From: UBA7662 sp943369355
GTDB lineage: Bacteria > Bacteroidota > Bacteroidia > UBA7662
Direction of reading: 5' to 3'
DNA: 64,000 nt
Assembly (NCBI GenBank): GCA_943369355.1
Contig: CALRMX020000002.1
Coordinates: forward strand, 1 to 64,000
The position numbers and the translations under genes were made by a program. The notes beneath the pieces were generated by a model. That model saw only the letters and a program-made list of their open reading frames with translations. It was not told the origin of the DNA and searched no databases. Each line of letters opens with the position of its first letter. The first letter of the stretch is position 1. Positions 50,544 to 58,535 of the stretch are shown here, in pieces.

Positions 50544-51601
50544 TGGGCTCCTATCTCGCCAAACGATTAATTTCAGGCATTTCGGTGCTTTTTGGCGTGG
50601 TGACCATTGTGTTTTTCCTCTTTAACGTACTTCCGGGCGACGCCGCACAAATGACGCTTGGCCAACGAAGTGACGTAGCATCGCTCGAAGCTGTAAATAA
50701 AGAACTAGGACTTGATCAGCCCCTACAGATTCAGTACATCCGCTACCTGAACGACATAAGTCCTTTCAGTGTGCACGTTGATGATAGTGCCAATAGAGCG
50801 AAGTATGTTTATACTCGCTTGTTTTCGGTAGGTGAAAACCAGTATTTGGTTGTTAAAAAGCCCTATTTACGTCGCTCCTACCAAAGCAAACAAACCGTAA
50901 ATGCGATATTGGCCGGGGCGCTACCTGGCACCGCAATTCTGGCCCTCGCGGCGATGCTTCTAGCAACGGGTTTAGGCTTGTTTTTAGGTGCATTGTCGGC
51001 GCTGCACCCACAAAGCTGGATCGATCGGCTATCTGTGTTCATTTCAATACTGGGCATATCAGCACCGAGTTATTTTGCAAGTATATTAGTGGCTTGGCTA
51101 TTTGGTTACCTCTGGCACGACTTTACGGGCCTATCTATGACCGGTAGCTTATTTCGTTTTGATGCCTTCGAAGGTCGACAATTGGCCCTTGAAAATCTGA
51201 TACTTCCAGCCGTTACCCTAGGACTTCGTCCGCTAGCCATTATTGTTCAATTGAGCAGAAACACATTTTTGGAAGTGCTTGGCATGGATTACATTCGAAC
51301 AGCGCGTGCCAAAGGGCTTAATGCGAGGCAAGTTTTAATCAAACACGCCATGCGCAATGCGATGGGACCCGTAGTAACGGCCATTTCAGGCTGGTTTGCT
51401 TCCTTACTTGCTGGGGCTGTTTTCGTAGAGTACATCTTTGGTTGGAAAGGTCTCGGTAAAGTGACTGTAGATGCCCTTATGAAATTTGATATGCCCGTGG
51501 TGATGGGATCGGTATTGTTCATTTCTGTAGTCTTTGTACTCGTGAACGTATTGGTCGATTTTATATACGCTTGGCTCGATCCGCGAATTAGGCTCCAATG
51601 A
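50543..51601 (+). CDS. ABC transporter permease, DppB/OppB type
   Basis: A 352-residue permease with about six helices. The N-terminus (Y-L-A-K-R-L-I-S-G-I-S-V-L-F-G-V-V-T-I-V-F-F-L) and N-x-L-P-G-D-A are typical for dipeptide/oligopeptide permeases. The EAA-like loop R-T-A-R-A-K-G-L-N-A-R-Q-V couples to the ATPase. No ATPase, second permease or binding protein is adjacent, so the rest of the transporter is elsewhere. It overlaps both neighbours by 1 and 4 nt. Confidence 0.9.
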   Translation: MGSYLAKRLISGISVLFGVVTIVFFLFNVLPGDAAQMTLGQRSDVASLEAVNKELGLDQPLQIQYIRYLNDISPFSVHVDDSANRAKYVYTRLFSVGENQYLVVKKPYLRRSYQSKQTVNAILAGALPGTAILALAAMLLATGLGLFLGALSALHPQSWIDRLSVFISILGISAPSYFASILVAWLFGYLWHDFTGLSMTGSLFRFDAFEGRQLALENLILPAVTLGLRPLAIIVQLSRNTFLEVLGMDYIRTARAKGLNARQVLIKHAMRNAMGPVVTAISGWFASLLAGAVFVEYIFGWKGLGKVTVDALMKFDMPVVMGSVLFISVVFVLVNVLVDFIYAWLDPRIRLQ

Positions 51602-52092
51602 ACAATATTTATTTGGTAGGCTTGCCAGGTTCGGGGAAATCTACCTCGGGAAAACGCTTTGCAAAAAAACTTGGAAGAGGGTATATCGACTTAGACAAGC
51701 TAATTGAACTTCGGAGTAAAACCAAAATAGCAACCATCTTCCAGCAACAAGGAGAAGAGGCTTTTCGTGAAATTGAATCGAGTTGTTTGCGCGAAACAGC
51801 ACAAAGTGCCAAATTGGTCGTAGGGTGTGGTGGAGGCACTGCGGCTTGGGGAGATAATATGAGCTGGATGTTAAACCATGGGGTGGTTATTTGGATAGAT
51901 ATTCCCTTGGAAGAACTTACACGAAGAATTAAACTTTCACGTAACGAAAGACCTCTTTTTCCAAGTCGAAAAAGCGACGACATTCGGATGAAGCTCGAGG
52001 AATTACTAACCCATAGAATGGCGTATTACAGCAGGGCCAGTTATCGTGTACATAGTGAGGCGGAATTACTACGCCTAAGTGTGGCCGTTTAG
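51598..52092 (+). CDS. aroK: Shikimate kinase
   Basis: A 164-residue kinase of the chorismate pathway. Walker A G-L-P-G-S-G-K-S-T is at residues 8-16, D-L-D in Y-I-D-L-D binds shikimate, V-V-G-C-G-G-G-T is the third motif, and R-N-E-R-P-L-F is the lid. The start overlaps the permease stop by 4 nt. Confidence 0.95.
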   Translation: MNNIYLVGLPGSGKSTSGKRFAKKLGRGYIDLDKLIELRSKTKIATIFQQQGEEAFREIESSCLRETAQSAKLVVGCGGGTAAWGDNMSWMLNHGVVIWIDIPLEELTRRIKLSRNERPLFPSRKSDDIRMKLEELLTHRMAYYSRASYRVHSEAELLRLSVAV

Positions 52093-52161
52093 TTCATACA
52101 AGCATAACGACCAGTTCACCTGCGATTTACAGTACAGTCCGTATTTCGCTAAAACTTCGTT

Positions 52162-53028
52162 ATGCAAAAACGTAAGGTTGATATGGTGGTCATTTCTGAT
52201 GTCCATCTGGGCACCTACGGTTGTCATGCCACGGCGCTCTTACAATACCTCAACAGCATTGAGCCTGGTCTTGTCGTCCTCAATGGCGATATCATTGACA
52301 TTTGGCAATTCAGAAAGCGGTATTGGCCCAAGTCCCATATGTTGGTGATCAAAAAGATATTCGAATTTCTGAGTGCTGGCGTTCCGGTTTATTATCTCAC
52401 CGGTAATCACGATGAAATGTTGCGTAGGTTCAGCGGGCTTCAACTTGGCAACTTTCATCTAAAAGACAAGCTAGTTATCGAGCTAGATGGCAAAAAAGCC
52501 TGGTTGTTTCACGGCGATGTTTTTGATGTAACCATGCGTTATTCGAAATGGCTGGCTAAATTGGGCGCCATTGGCTACGATACACTCATCCTCATCAATA
52601 GTTTTGTGAACTGGGTATCCGAGCGCATGGGTCGAGGCAAAATTTCACTTTCCAAAAAAATTAAAGACAGCGTTAAAACAGCGGTCAAATACATCAACGA
52701 TTTCGAGAAAGTTGCTGCCGAATTGGCAATCGACAATCAATATGCCTACGTGGTATGTGGCCATATTCACCAACCCGCTCAACGTACCATTATTAATCAA
52801 AAAGGCAGTACCGTTTACTTAAACTCGGGCGACTGGATAGAGAACCTTACTTCTTTAGAATATCATGAAGGAGCATGGCAAGTTTACCATCACAAATCGG
52901 AAGAATACGCAGCTGTACCTATCGAAGAACTTAGTCGTACTGCAGATATATTTGCTCTCTTCGCCGAGCACAAATTAGAAGAGGCCGTTTTGTTCAGTAA
53001 GCTAACCAAATACCCAGCAGCTAGTTAA
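52162..53028 (+). CDS. LpxH-like UDP-2,3-diacylglucosamine diphosphatase family phosphoesterase
   Basis: A 288-residue calcineurin-like enzyme with all metal motifs: I-S-D-V-H-L-G, N-G-D-I-I-D-I-W, T-G-N-H-D-E, F-H-G-D-V-F-D and C-G-H-I-H-Q. It is longer than E. coli LpxH (240 residues) and closer to the LpxH-like Bacteroidota group. Its role would be hydrolysis of UDP-diacylglucosamine in lipid A synthesis, or of a related glycolipid precursor. The gene next to it encodes a glycosyltransferase, which fits an envelope lipid role. Confidence 0.87.
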   Translation: MQKRKVDMVVISDVHLGTYGCHATALLQYLNSIEPGLVVLNGDIIDIWQFRKRYWPKSHMLVIKKIFEFLSAGVPVYYLTGNHDEMLRRFSGLQLGNFHLKDKLVIELDGKKAWLFHGDVFDVTMRYSKWLAKLGAIGYDTLILINSFVNWVSERMGRGKISLSKKIKDSVKTAVKYINDFEKVAAELAIDNQYAYVVCGHIHQPAQRTIINQKGSTVYLNSGDWIENLTSLEYHEGAWQVYHHKSEEYAAVPIEELSRTADIFALFAEHKLEEAVLFSKLTKYPAAS

Positions 53029-53032
53029 GTTA

Positions 53033-54019
53033 ATGCGTATCCTTTATGCCTTCCAAGGTACCGGTAATGGACACCTTAGTAGAGCTCGTGATGTCATACC
53101 CTTGGTACGACAATTTGGTGAAGTAGATATACTCGTGAGTGGAACCGAATTGGACCTTACCTTACCTTGGGAACCTACGTATCGGTTCAGAGGAATTTCG
53201 TTTAAGTACAACCAAAGTGGCGGATTGGATTATTTCGCGAGCATCCGAAGTTTAAAGCTACTTCGGTTTTTACAAGATGTTTATAAGCTCGACCTCAGCA
53301 AATACGATCTTATTCTGAATGATTTTGAACCCGTGAGTGCATGGGCTGCAGTTTTCAAAAAAAGAAGCGTCATTGGGTTGAGTCATCAAGCGGCATTTTT
53401 AAGTAAAAAAACACCTCGACCTGAAAAAAAAGATCTTGTAGCAGAATTTCTCTTTCGCTACTTCGCTCCTGTAAGCTCCTATCGAGCCTTTCATTTCCAA
53501 CAATACGATACAAACATTTATCCGCCCGTTATTCGAGAAGAAGTAAGAAAGCTTAATCCTACTCATTCCCATTGCGTAGTAGTGTATCTTCCAGCTTATG
53601 CTGACGATTTTCTCGTTGACCTTTTCCAGAATTTTCCTGACTTCGATTTTATAGTTTTCAGTAAACACGCAAAATCTAGCTCCGTGAATGGCCATATCTC
53701 GATAGAGCCCATTCACAACGAAAACTATTTGAAAGCACTAGCAAGATGCCATGGTCTCATCACAGGAGGGGGATTTGAAGCGCCAGCCGAGGCACTTTAC
53801 TTAGGCAAGAGAGTTTTATGTGTGCCCATTGCTGGACAGTACGAACAACTAGCGAATTCAGTTGCTGCCGAAAGGCTTGGCGCCGACTATTTGGTACGAC
53901 TTGACCATGACAAAATATCATATATTCGAGACTGGCTCAGAAAATCGGCACCAAATCCAATAGAATTTCCACAGCTTTTACCTCTCATAACAGCCGAACT
54001 CTGCTCGAAAAAACTTTGA
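53033..54019 (+). CDS. GT28-like glycosyltransferase
   Basis: A 328-residue GT-B protein. The N-terminus M-R-I-L-Y-A-F-Q-G-T-G-N-G-H-L-S-R-A matches the G-x-G-H donor loop of the MurG/GT28 group, and G-L-I-T-G-G-G-F-E-A-P-A-E-A-L is the sugar-nucleotide site. It probably transfers a sugar to a lipid or cell-wall acceptor; the acceptor is unknown. It starts 4 nt after the phosphoesterase and is followed by a terminator. Confidence 0.88.
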   Translation: MRILYAFQGTGNGHLSRARDVIPLVRQFGEVDILVSGTELDLTLPWEPTYRFRGISFKYNQSGGLDYFASIRSLKLLRFLQDVYKLDLSKYDLILNDFEPVSAWAAVFKKRSVIGLSHQAAFLSKKTPRPEKKDLVAEFLFRYFAPVSSYRAFHFQQYDTNIYPPVIREEVRKLNPTHSHCVVVYLPAYADDFLVDLFQNFPDFDFIVFSKHAKSSSVNGHISIEPIHNENYLKALARCHGLITGGGFEAPAEALYLGKRVLCVPIAGQYEQLANSVAAERLGADYLVRLDHDKISYIRDWLRKSAPNPIEFPQLLPLITAELCSKKL

Positions 54020-54021
54020 AT

Positions 54022-54043
54022 AAAGCTCATAAACGAGCTTTTT
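54022..54043 (+). terminator. Terminator after the glycosyltransferase gene
   Basis: A 7-bp stem (54022-54028 with 54035-54041) and 6-nt loop run into TTTTT, just after the stop codon. Confidence 0.75.
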
Positions 54044-54127
54044 GAAAATTGTATATTAAACTGTATAGTGGCGTTTTTAGGTTAATCCGATTACAAGTAG
54101 GTGATTTGTTCATTAATCCGTACAGTC

Positions 54128-55012
54128 ATGCCGAAAGGACGTCCGAAAAAATCTGAACAAGCAATTTTACCGAGTTCCGTACGTGTAGTTAAACTTGAAA
54201 TTGAAAATGACATTGCTGTAAATTCAGCGATTACGGATATCGTTAAGAAATTGAACGCATGTTTCATTTGCCCTGATGAATCGGTATTTGAGCGCGTTCT
54301 TTCGGATTTAAAACCTCAGCTCAACATCACTTGCGTTGACAACCCAATAGATGCTTTAGCCTTAGCAAGGATAAACAGACCTGACCTTCTGGTGTACATC
54401 GAAGACGTACTAAATCCTTCTATTTGGGTAACATTACGGTCGTTCAACCAACAAGAAAATGCGCCCATCATCCCTGCAGTACTGTATTGCCCATCTCTTT
54501 CAAGAACTGAAATCAGAAAAGCCTATCAACTTGGTGCCATCTCTTGCTGTTGCAACGATTTAAATGCAACAAGCATTAGTACCCAGTTAAACAGTGTAGT
54601 TAATTACGCATATCAACTTTTAGCTTCAGGGAATCCAAGTTCCATCGTAAAAATTCCTACCGAAAACAAAGAACAGTCTAAAGCGCGTTTCATTGAGAGA
54701 TTAAATCTGTTGATAGAAAAATCCATAACGAACAAAAAATTTTCTATCCACGACATGGCCAAGCAAATGGGCCTGAGCATTAGCACCTTAGAAAGAAAAT
54801 GTTCGATACTTTTTAATATGCCCCCAAAAAGTTATTTGGCAGAAGTACGATTACTAAAAGCATACAAGCTACTGGAAACGGGTCAATACAGCGTAGGTAA
54901 GGCTTGTGAACTATGTGGTTTTTCTAGTTCATCATACTTTTCTACTAAATTCTTGAATCGATTTAAAGTAAAGCCTTCTGCACTCGTAAGAGATTTCCAA
55001 AGAACTGCCTAG
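54128..55012 (+). CDS. AraC-family regulator with AT-hook-like start and degenerate receiver domain
   Basis: About 294 residues from the ATG at 54128 (a GTG at 54101 is in frame). Residues 1-8 read M-P-K-G-R-P-K-K, an AT-hook-like core. Residues about 40-165 have the rhythm of a response-regulator receiver, but the phosphoacceptor position in P-D-L-L-V-Y-I-E-D is not Asp as expected. Residues about 195-290 are the AraC double helix-turn-helix (M-A-K-Q-M-G-L-S-I-S-T-L-E-R-K and C-E-L-C-G-F-S-S-S-S-Y-F). It converges on a LuxR-type regulator. Targets are unknown. Confidence 0.82.
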   Translation: MPKGRPKKSEQAILPSSVRVVKLEIENDIAVNSAITDIVKKLNACFICPDESVFERVLSDLKPQLNITCVDNPIDALALARINRPDLLVYIEDVLNPSIWVTLRSFNQQENAPIIPAVLYCPSLSRTEIRKAYQLGAISCCCNDLNATSISTQLNSVVNYAYQLLASGNPSSIVKIPTENKEQSKARFIERLNLLIEKSITNKKFSIHDMAKQMGLSISTLERKCSILFNMPPKSYLAEVRLLKAYKLLETGQYSVGKACELCGFSSSSYFSTKFLNRFKVKPSALVRDFQRTA

Positions 55013-55018
55013 GTCACA

Positions 55019-56296
55019 TTAAACTTTCATAATAAACTCTTCGAGTCGTTCCCCATGCGCTAATCCTAGCTTAGACCGGATTCGGTACCGACTAATGTTT
55101 ACGCTCTGAGGTGAAATACCAAGTCGTTTGGCAATCTCCCTGCTGCTCATGTGTACTCTGAGTAAACACAGTAACCGAATTTCAGAGTTGGTCAAATCTA
55201 CATATCGAAGTCTTAAACGCCATTGATATCCCTTGTAAACATCGTCGAAAAGCTTCAGAAAGTCGGACCAATCGTCATCAGTAAGTAGTCTCATTTGACG
55301 CATAACCGAAATCAACTCAATCTTTTCGTCATTCACAGGTATCTCTATATCTGTTTGAGCCACGTCGTCAACATGGGCTATTGTCTCAACTTCTTCTATA
55401 GCTCCTGTTTTGAATGATCCAGCTTGGAATTCGTAGTTTTCGTTGAGCGGCAAGCCAGGCTTCAATTTTGGTTTTAGTAGCTGGTAGGAAACAGCCGTTA
55501 AACTAGTTAGAAAAAGCACGAGCAACACGTACCACCACGGATTCGCATTTGCACCCTCAGGCAATAAAAATGCCTTCTGATTACGCAAAGATTCTTGAAG
55601 AGTTGGAGGACCCAGAACCAAGTCGTGCTGCAATTGGGATTTTAACCACAATGCCCTAAGTCTATCTCTCGCTTGTAGGTAATTGGTGTAATGCTCAATT
55701 AGTCGATCACTCCTGAATCGTTCCGAACACTTGAAAATTGCATAAAGCGTTTGCATTTCAATAAAAGGAGTCTTTATCTCCTCTGCAAGCTCTATTGCTT
55801 TATTCAAGTAATAAGTACTTAATTCCTGCTCGCCTTGTTCGCAATACAATTGCCCCAAGATTACATGAATCTGCCAAGATTCATTTCGGTCCAAATTTTC
55901 ACTTTGTTTGGCGTGCAATGAAATCAAAAGTTCATTGTTAGCTGCCTCCTTATGGATTACGCTTAGTCGCCCGTATAAAACCATCGTTGAAGCCTTTATC
56001 GTGCTGCTCGACAGGCCTGTGGAATCAACGAATTTTTTTAATGAGTCATAGACTATTCTCGTCCAACGAAATCCAGGTTGCTTTTCAAATTTAGTCTCCT
56101 CTTTGCTAATCCATCGTTCATCTAAAAATTGCATAGGCCATTCATCGTGGCTGAACCATTCGGCCATCTCCATAGGATTCATAATCCGGGTAACGTATTC
56201 TTCTTTAGGTTCTGGCCCATCTTCGGCCAATACCACGGTAGAATACCCATGGACAAGTTGAAGTAGAAGAATTAATCTAAAAGTAATTCGTTTCAG
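55019..56296 (-). CDS. Membrane-anchored TPR protein with C-terminal LuxR-type helix-turn-helix, apparently starting with CTG
   Basis: The first standard start is GTG at 56236, but the frame is open upstream and encodes K-R-I-T-F-R-L-I-L-L-L-Q-L-V-H-G then S-T-V-V-L-A, a clear signal peptide, from CTG at 56296. This would give 425 residues. A TPR-like helical region follows (L-G-Q-L-Y-C-E-Q-G-E-Q-E-L-S-T-Y-Y), then a membrane helix (W-Y-V-L-L-V-L-F-L-T-S-L), a linker, and a LuxR-type DNA-binding domain (N-S-E-I-R-L-L-C-L-L-R, S-S-R-E-I-A-K-R-L-G-I-S). The order periplasmic sensor, membrane helix, cytoplasmic DNA-binding domain is known in Bacteroidota. Which signal it senses is unknown. Confidence 0.8.
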   Translation of the reverse strand: MKRITFRLILLLQLVHGYSTVVLAEDGPEPKEEYVTRIMNPMEMAEWFSHDEWPMQFLDERWISKEETKFEKQPGFRWTRIVYDSLKKFVDSTGLSSSTIKASTMVLYGRLSVIHKEAANNELLISLHAKQSENLDRNESWQIHVILGQLYCEQGEQELSTYYLNKAIELAEEIKTPFIEMQTLYAIFKCSERFRSDRLIEHYTNYLQARDRLRALWLKSQLQHDLVLGPPTLQESLRNQKAFLLPEGANANPWWYVLLVLFLTSLTAVSYQLLKPKLKPGLPLNENYEFQAGSFKTGAIEEVETIAHVDDVAQTDIEIPVNDEKIELISVMRQMRLLTDDDWSDFLKLFDDVYKGYQWRLRLRYVDLTNSEIRLLCLLRVHMSSREIAKRLGISPQSVNISRYRIRSKLGLAHGERLEEFIMKV

Positions 56297-56395
56297 AGGT
56301 AACAGGTTTAGCTAAACATAAAGTAAAGAAGCAATGCCTAAAGTTGGGCCAATTATTAAAAAAATGACTCAAACATTAAAAAAATTGAGCCCTGG

Positions 56396-56971
56396 TTATT
56401 CTTGCAAAAAAGGCAATATTCCTTTCAAACGTGAAGTGTCTTGTAAGACCCACATTTGCTGAGTAGGACTATAAACGTAGTCGGCATCGGGCCACTCAAT
56501 ATATTCCGCATTTGACCAATAGGAACTAACCCCACCTGTACCAATCATTTCTTGGTAAAGCTCTTGGCCTCTATTCAATTGATCGGGTGCAAGACGGGGA
56601 GTAACAAACAACTGATCTAACCAAACAATTTTATTTTGCTCATTGGTCAGAAGCTTTCCACCTACAAATCGATAGTGTTCATACAAGCTTTTAGGGTCAC
56701 GTTTTTGATACAAAAAGTAAACGGTATCCTCCTTGATGTGCCATGCAATCAGTTGACTATCATGAAAGTCAATCAATTGCCGGTAATACCCTAAATGACT
56801 GGTATCGAAACGCTCTATTGCCGTTATCTCCTCAGGACGAGTATCAACATGAATGGCTAATTGAAGTAAATAATTCTCTATCTGTTCGTTTGAGAGGATT
56901 TTTTCAGGTTCATAATTGCTTGCACAACCTAGCGTAAATAACAAAAAGAGAAAATGTAAGACTGATTTCAT
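56396..56971 (-). CDS. Small lipoprotein of unknown function
   Basis: A 191-residue protein with a lipobox (L-F-T-L-G-C, Cys16), so exported and anchored by lipid. The mature part (residues 17-191) is mixed charge with no family I recognise, ending with K-G-I-L-P-F-L. It lies between the LuxR-type regulator and the beta-helix lipoprotein. A strong terminator upstream means it has its own promoter. Confidence 0.78.
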   Translation of the reverse strand: MKSVLHFLFLLFTLGCASNYEPEKILSNEQIENYLLQLAIHVDTRPEEITAIERFDTSHLGYYRQLIDFHDSQLIAWHIKEDTVYFLYQKRDPKSLYEHYRFVGGKLLTNEQNKIVWLDQLFVTPRLAPDQLNRGQELYQEMIGTGGVSSYWSNAEYIEWPDADYVYSPTQQMWVLQDTSRLKGILPFLQE

Positions 56972-56984
56972 TTTATCAAGTTAA

Positions 56985-57017
56985 TAAATAAAAAGAGTCC
57001 GGCACACGCCGGACTCT
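56985..57017 (-). terminator. Terminator of the beta-helix lipoprotein gene
   Basis: A 10-bp stem (56994-57003 with 57008-57017) with an ACAC loop on the + strand is followed on the reverse strand by a T-rich run. Confidence 0.9.
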
Positions 57018-57038
57018 GTCATCAAGTAAGAGAATATC

Positions 57039-58379
57039 TTAGTACGCTTTGTTCACAGCGTCGAATTCAATCCATGCAGTACCCCAGTTCCAACCAGCAG
57101 CAGCCGATGTACCGAAAGCGCCGATGTAAGGAACCGCTTCAAAACCAGCTACTGCATTAGCACCGGTAGCAAGTGGGCTGCCCGACTTCAATAGTGGGTT
57201 GAAGTTTGCAAAACTTGGAGTTGCCGACCATACTTCGCCTACAAAGGTAGCTGAATCACCAAGTGCAGTGTTAGTTGTTGCGAAGTTAGCAGGAACCGTG
57301 GAACCACCGCTGGTAGAGGTGTTGGCGCCATTACGGAAGAAGTAGTTGCCAGTAACAGCTGCATCAGCTCCAGATCCGTTGAAACGAATACCAGTGGTAA
57401 AGCCAGAAAGGATTGAGTTGTAAAGCTTCAACTTCGTGTTGCTGTTCAATTCAACAGCTGCCTGATAGTTCGCATTAATGGTTGAAGCGAATACACGTGG
57501 ACCAACTACCGTAATGTTTGCGAATTCACAAGCACTTTGAAGAGCTGCACCAGCATTTGAGTTCGAAGAAGCTTCGAATGCACGTGAACCTGATTTGTCA
57601 GCGATGTTCGCATCACGAATGATCAAACCGAACTGAACTTTTCCTGAGTAACCACGGTCAGAGTCAAAGTCATCATCCCATGTGCTGTATGCGATGAGGT
57701 ATTTGTGATTGTTGAAACCACCGAACCACTCATAAGCGTCGTCGTTAGCATACGAAACCATGATGTTCTCGATTACGGTACCCGAACCAACCGAACCCAT
57801 GGTAAGTGAGTTAAGCTCGTTGTCAGGAGAGAGCTCTTGGCCAGCGAATTCGATACGGCAAAATTTCATTGAACCACTGTTCTGATCGTTGATGGCTGCA
57901 CTAGCACCAGGGCCATACAAACCATTCTCGGTACCACTAGCAGAAATACCCTCGATAGTCGAATTAGCATTACCGTTGTTGTCGGCGTTGCCGCAAATTA
58001 CGATACCTGCCCAGTCACCACGGTTACGGAAACCAGCTGGAGCGTTTGAAGTGAAGATGATTGGATTCGTTGCTGTTCCTTCGGCCATGATTTTAGCACC
58101 ACGGTTGATGATAAGCGCACCTTTAGATGCCTTGTCACCAAAAAGTATGGTACCAGCAGGTATGGTCAAAGTAGCTGGTGCTTGTACGAACACTTTACCT
58201 TTAATTAGGTATTTTTTAGTGGCGTCAAGGGTACGACTAGCCGTGATATCTCCTTCAAGAACTTCTACATTCGTTGTAGGAGGTGTAACGATTGGTTCTT
58301 CTTCGTCGTCACAGGCTACAAAAACCACTGCCAACAAAGCGATGGCAGCAAAACGTTGCAACATTTTAAAAGTGTTCAT
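57039..58379 (-). CDS. Lipoprotein with right-handed beta-helix, partner of the TonB receptor
   Basis: A 446-residue protein with a lipobox (A-V-V-F-V-A-C, Cys23) and an acidic D-D-E-E-E linker. The body shows T-L-T-I-P-A-G-T-I-L-F-G-D, G-A-K-I-M-A-E-G-T, N-P-I-I-F-T-S-N, G-D-W-A-G-I-V-I, typical of a beta-helix family frequently encoded next to TonB receptors and sometimes misnamed 'multidrug transporter'. It probably binds the substrate at the cell surface and passes it to the receptor; this is inference. A motif upstream is shared with the TonB gene. Confidence 0.83.
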   Translation of the reverse strand: MNTFKMLQRFAAIALLAVVFVACDDEEEPIVTPPTTNVEVLEGDITASRTLDATKKYLIKGKVFVQAPATLTIPAGTILFGDKASKGALIINRGAKIMAEGTATNPIIFTSNAPAGFRNRGDWAGIVICGNADNNGNANSTIEGISASGTENGLYGPGASAAINDQNSGSMKFCRIEFAGQELSPDNELNSLTMGSVGSGTVIENIMVSYANDDAYEWFGGFNNHKYLIAYSTWDDDFDSDRGYSGKVQFGLIIRDANIADKSGSRAFEASSNSNAGAALQSACEFANITVVGPRVFASTINANYQAAVELNSNTKLKLYNSILSGFTTGIRFNGSGADAAVTGNYFFRNGANTSTSGGSTVPANFATTNTALGDSATFVGEVWSATPSFANFNPLLKSGSPLATGANAVAGFEAVPYIGAFGTSAAAGWNWGTAWIEFDAVNKAY

Positions 58380-58430
58380 ACAGTTAGTTTATTTGTTTAA
58401 CTGGCACAAAAGTACCTGCACCTTGTTACC

Positions 58431-58474
58431 GCTGTATTAAGCCGTGGTTATGAAATGGTAATCTTGTATACAGC
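58431..58474. promoter_or_regulatory. Motif shared with the TonB receptor promoter
   Basis: GCTGTATTAA at 58431-58440 is identical to 61399-61408, the site before the TonB gene, in the same orientation. ATACAGC at 58468-58474 is the inverted complement of GCTGTAT. Together they look like a regulator-binding region. Confidence 0.45.
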
Positions 58475-58497
58475 TTATATTCAGTCATTTAATGAAT

Positions 58498-58519
58498 AAA
58501 GGCCGCGATTGCGGCCTTT
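58498..58519. terminator. Terminator of the TonB receptor gene
   Basis: A 9-bp stem (58498-58506 with 58511-58519) with a GATT loop lies 17 nt beyond the TonB stop; A/T-rich on both sides. Confidence 0.88.
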
Positions 58520-58535
58520 TCATTCTATTCTATTT

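Noticed and set aside
58381..58430. Sigma-54 promoter starting at TGGCAC near 58402
   Set aside because: The TGGCAC is on the wrong strand for the lipoprotein gene and no GC element lies at the needed spacing.
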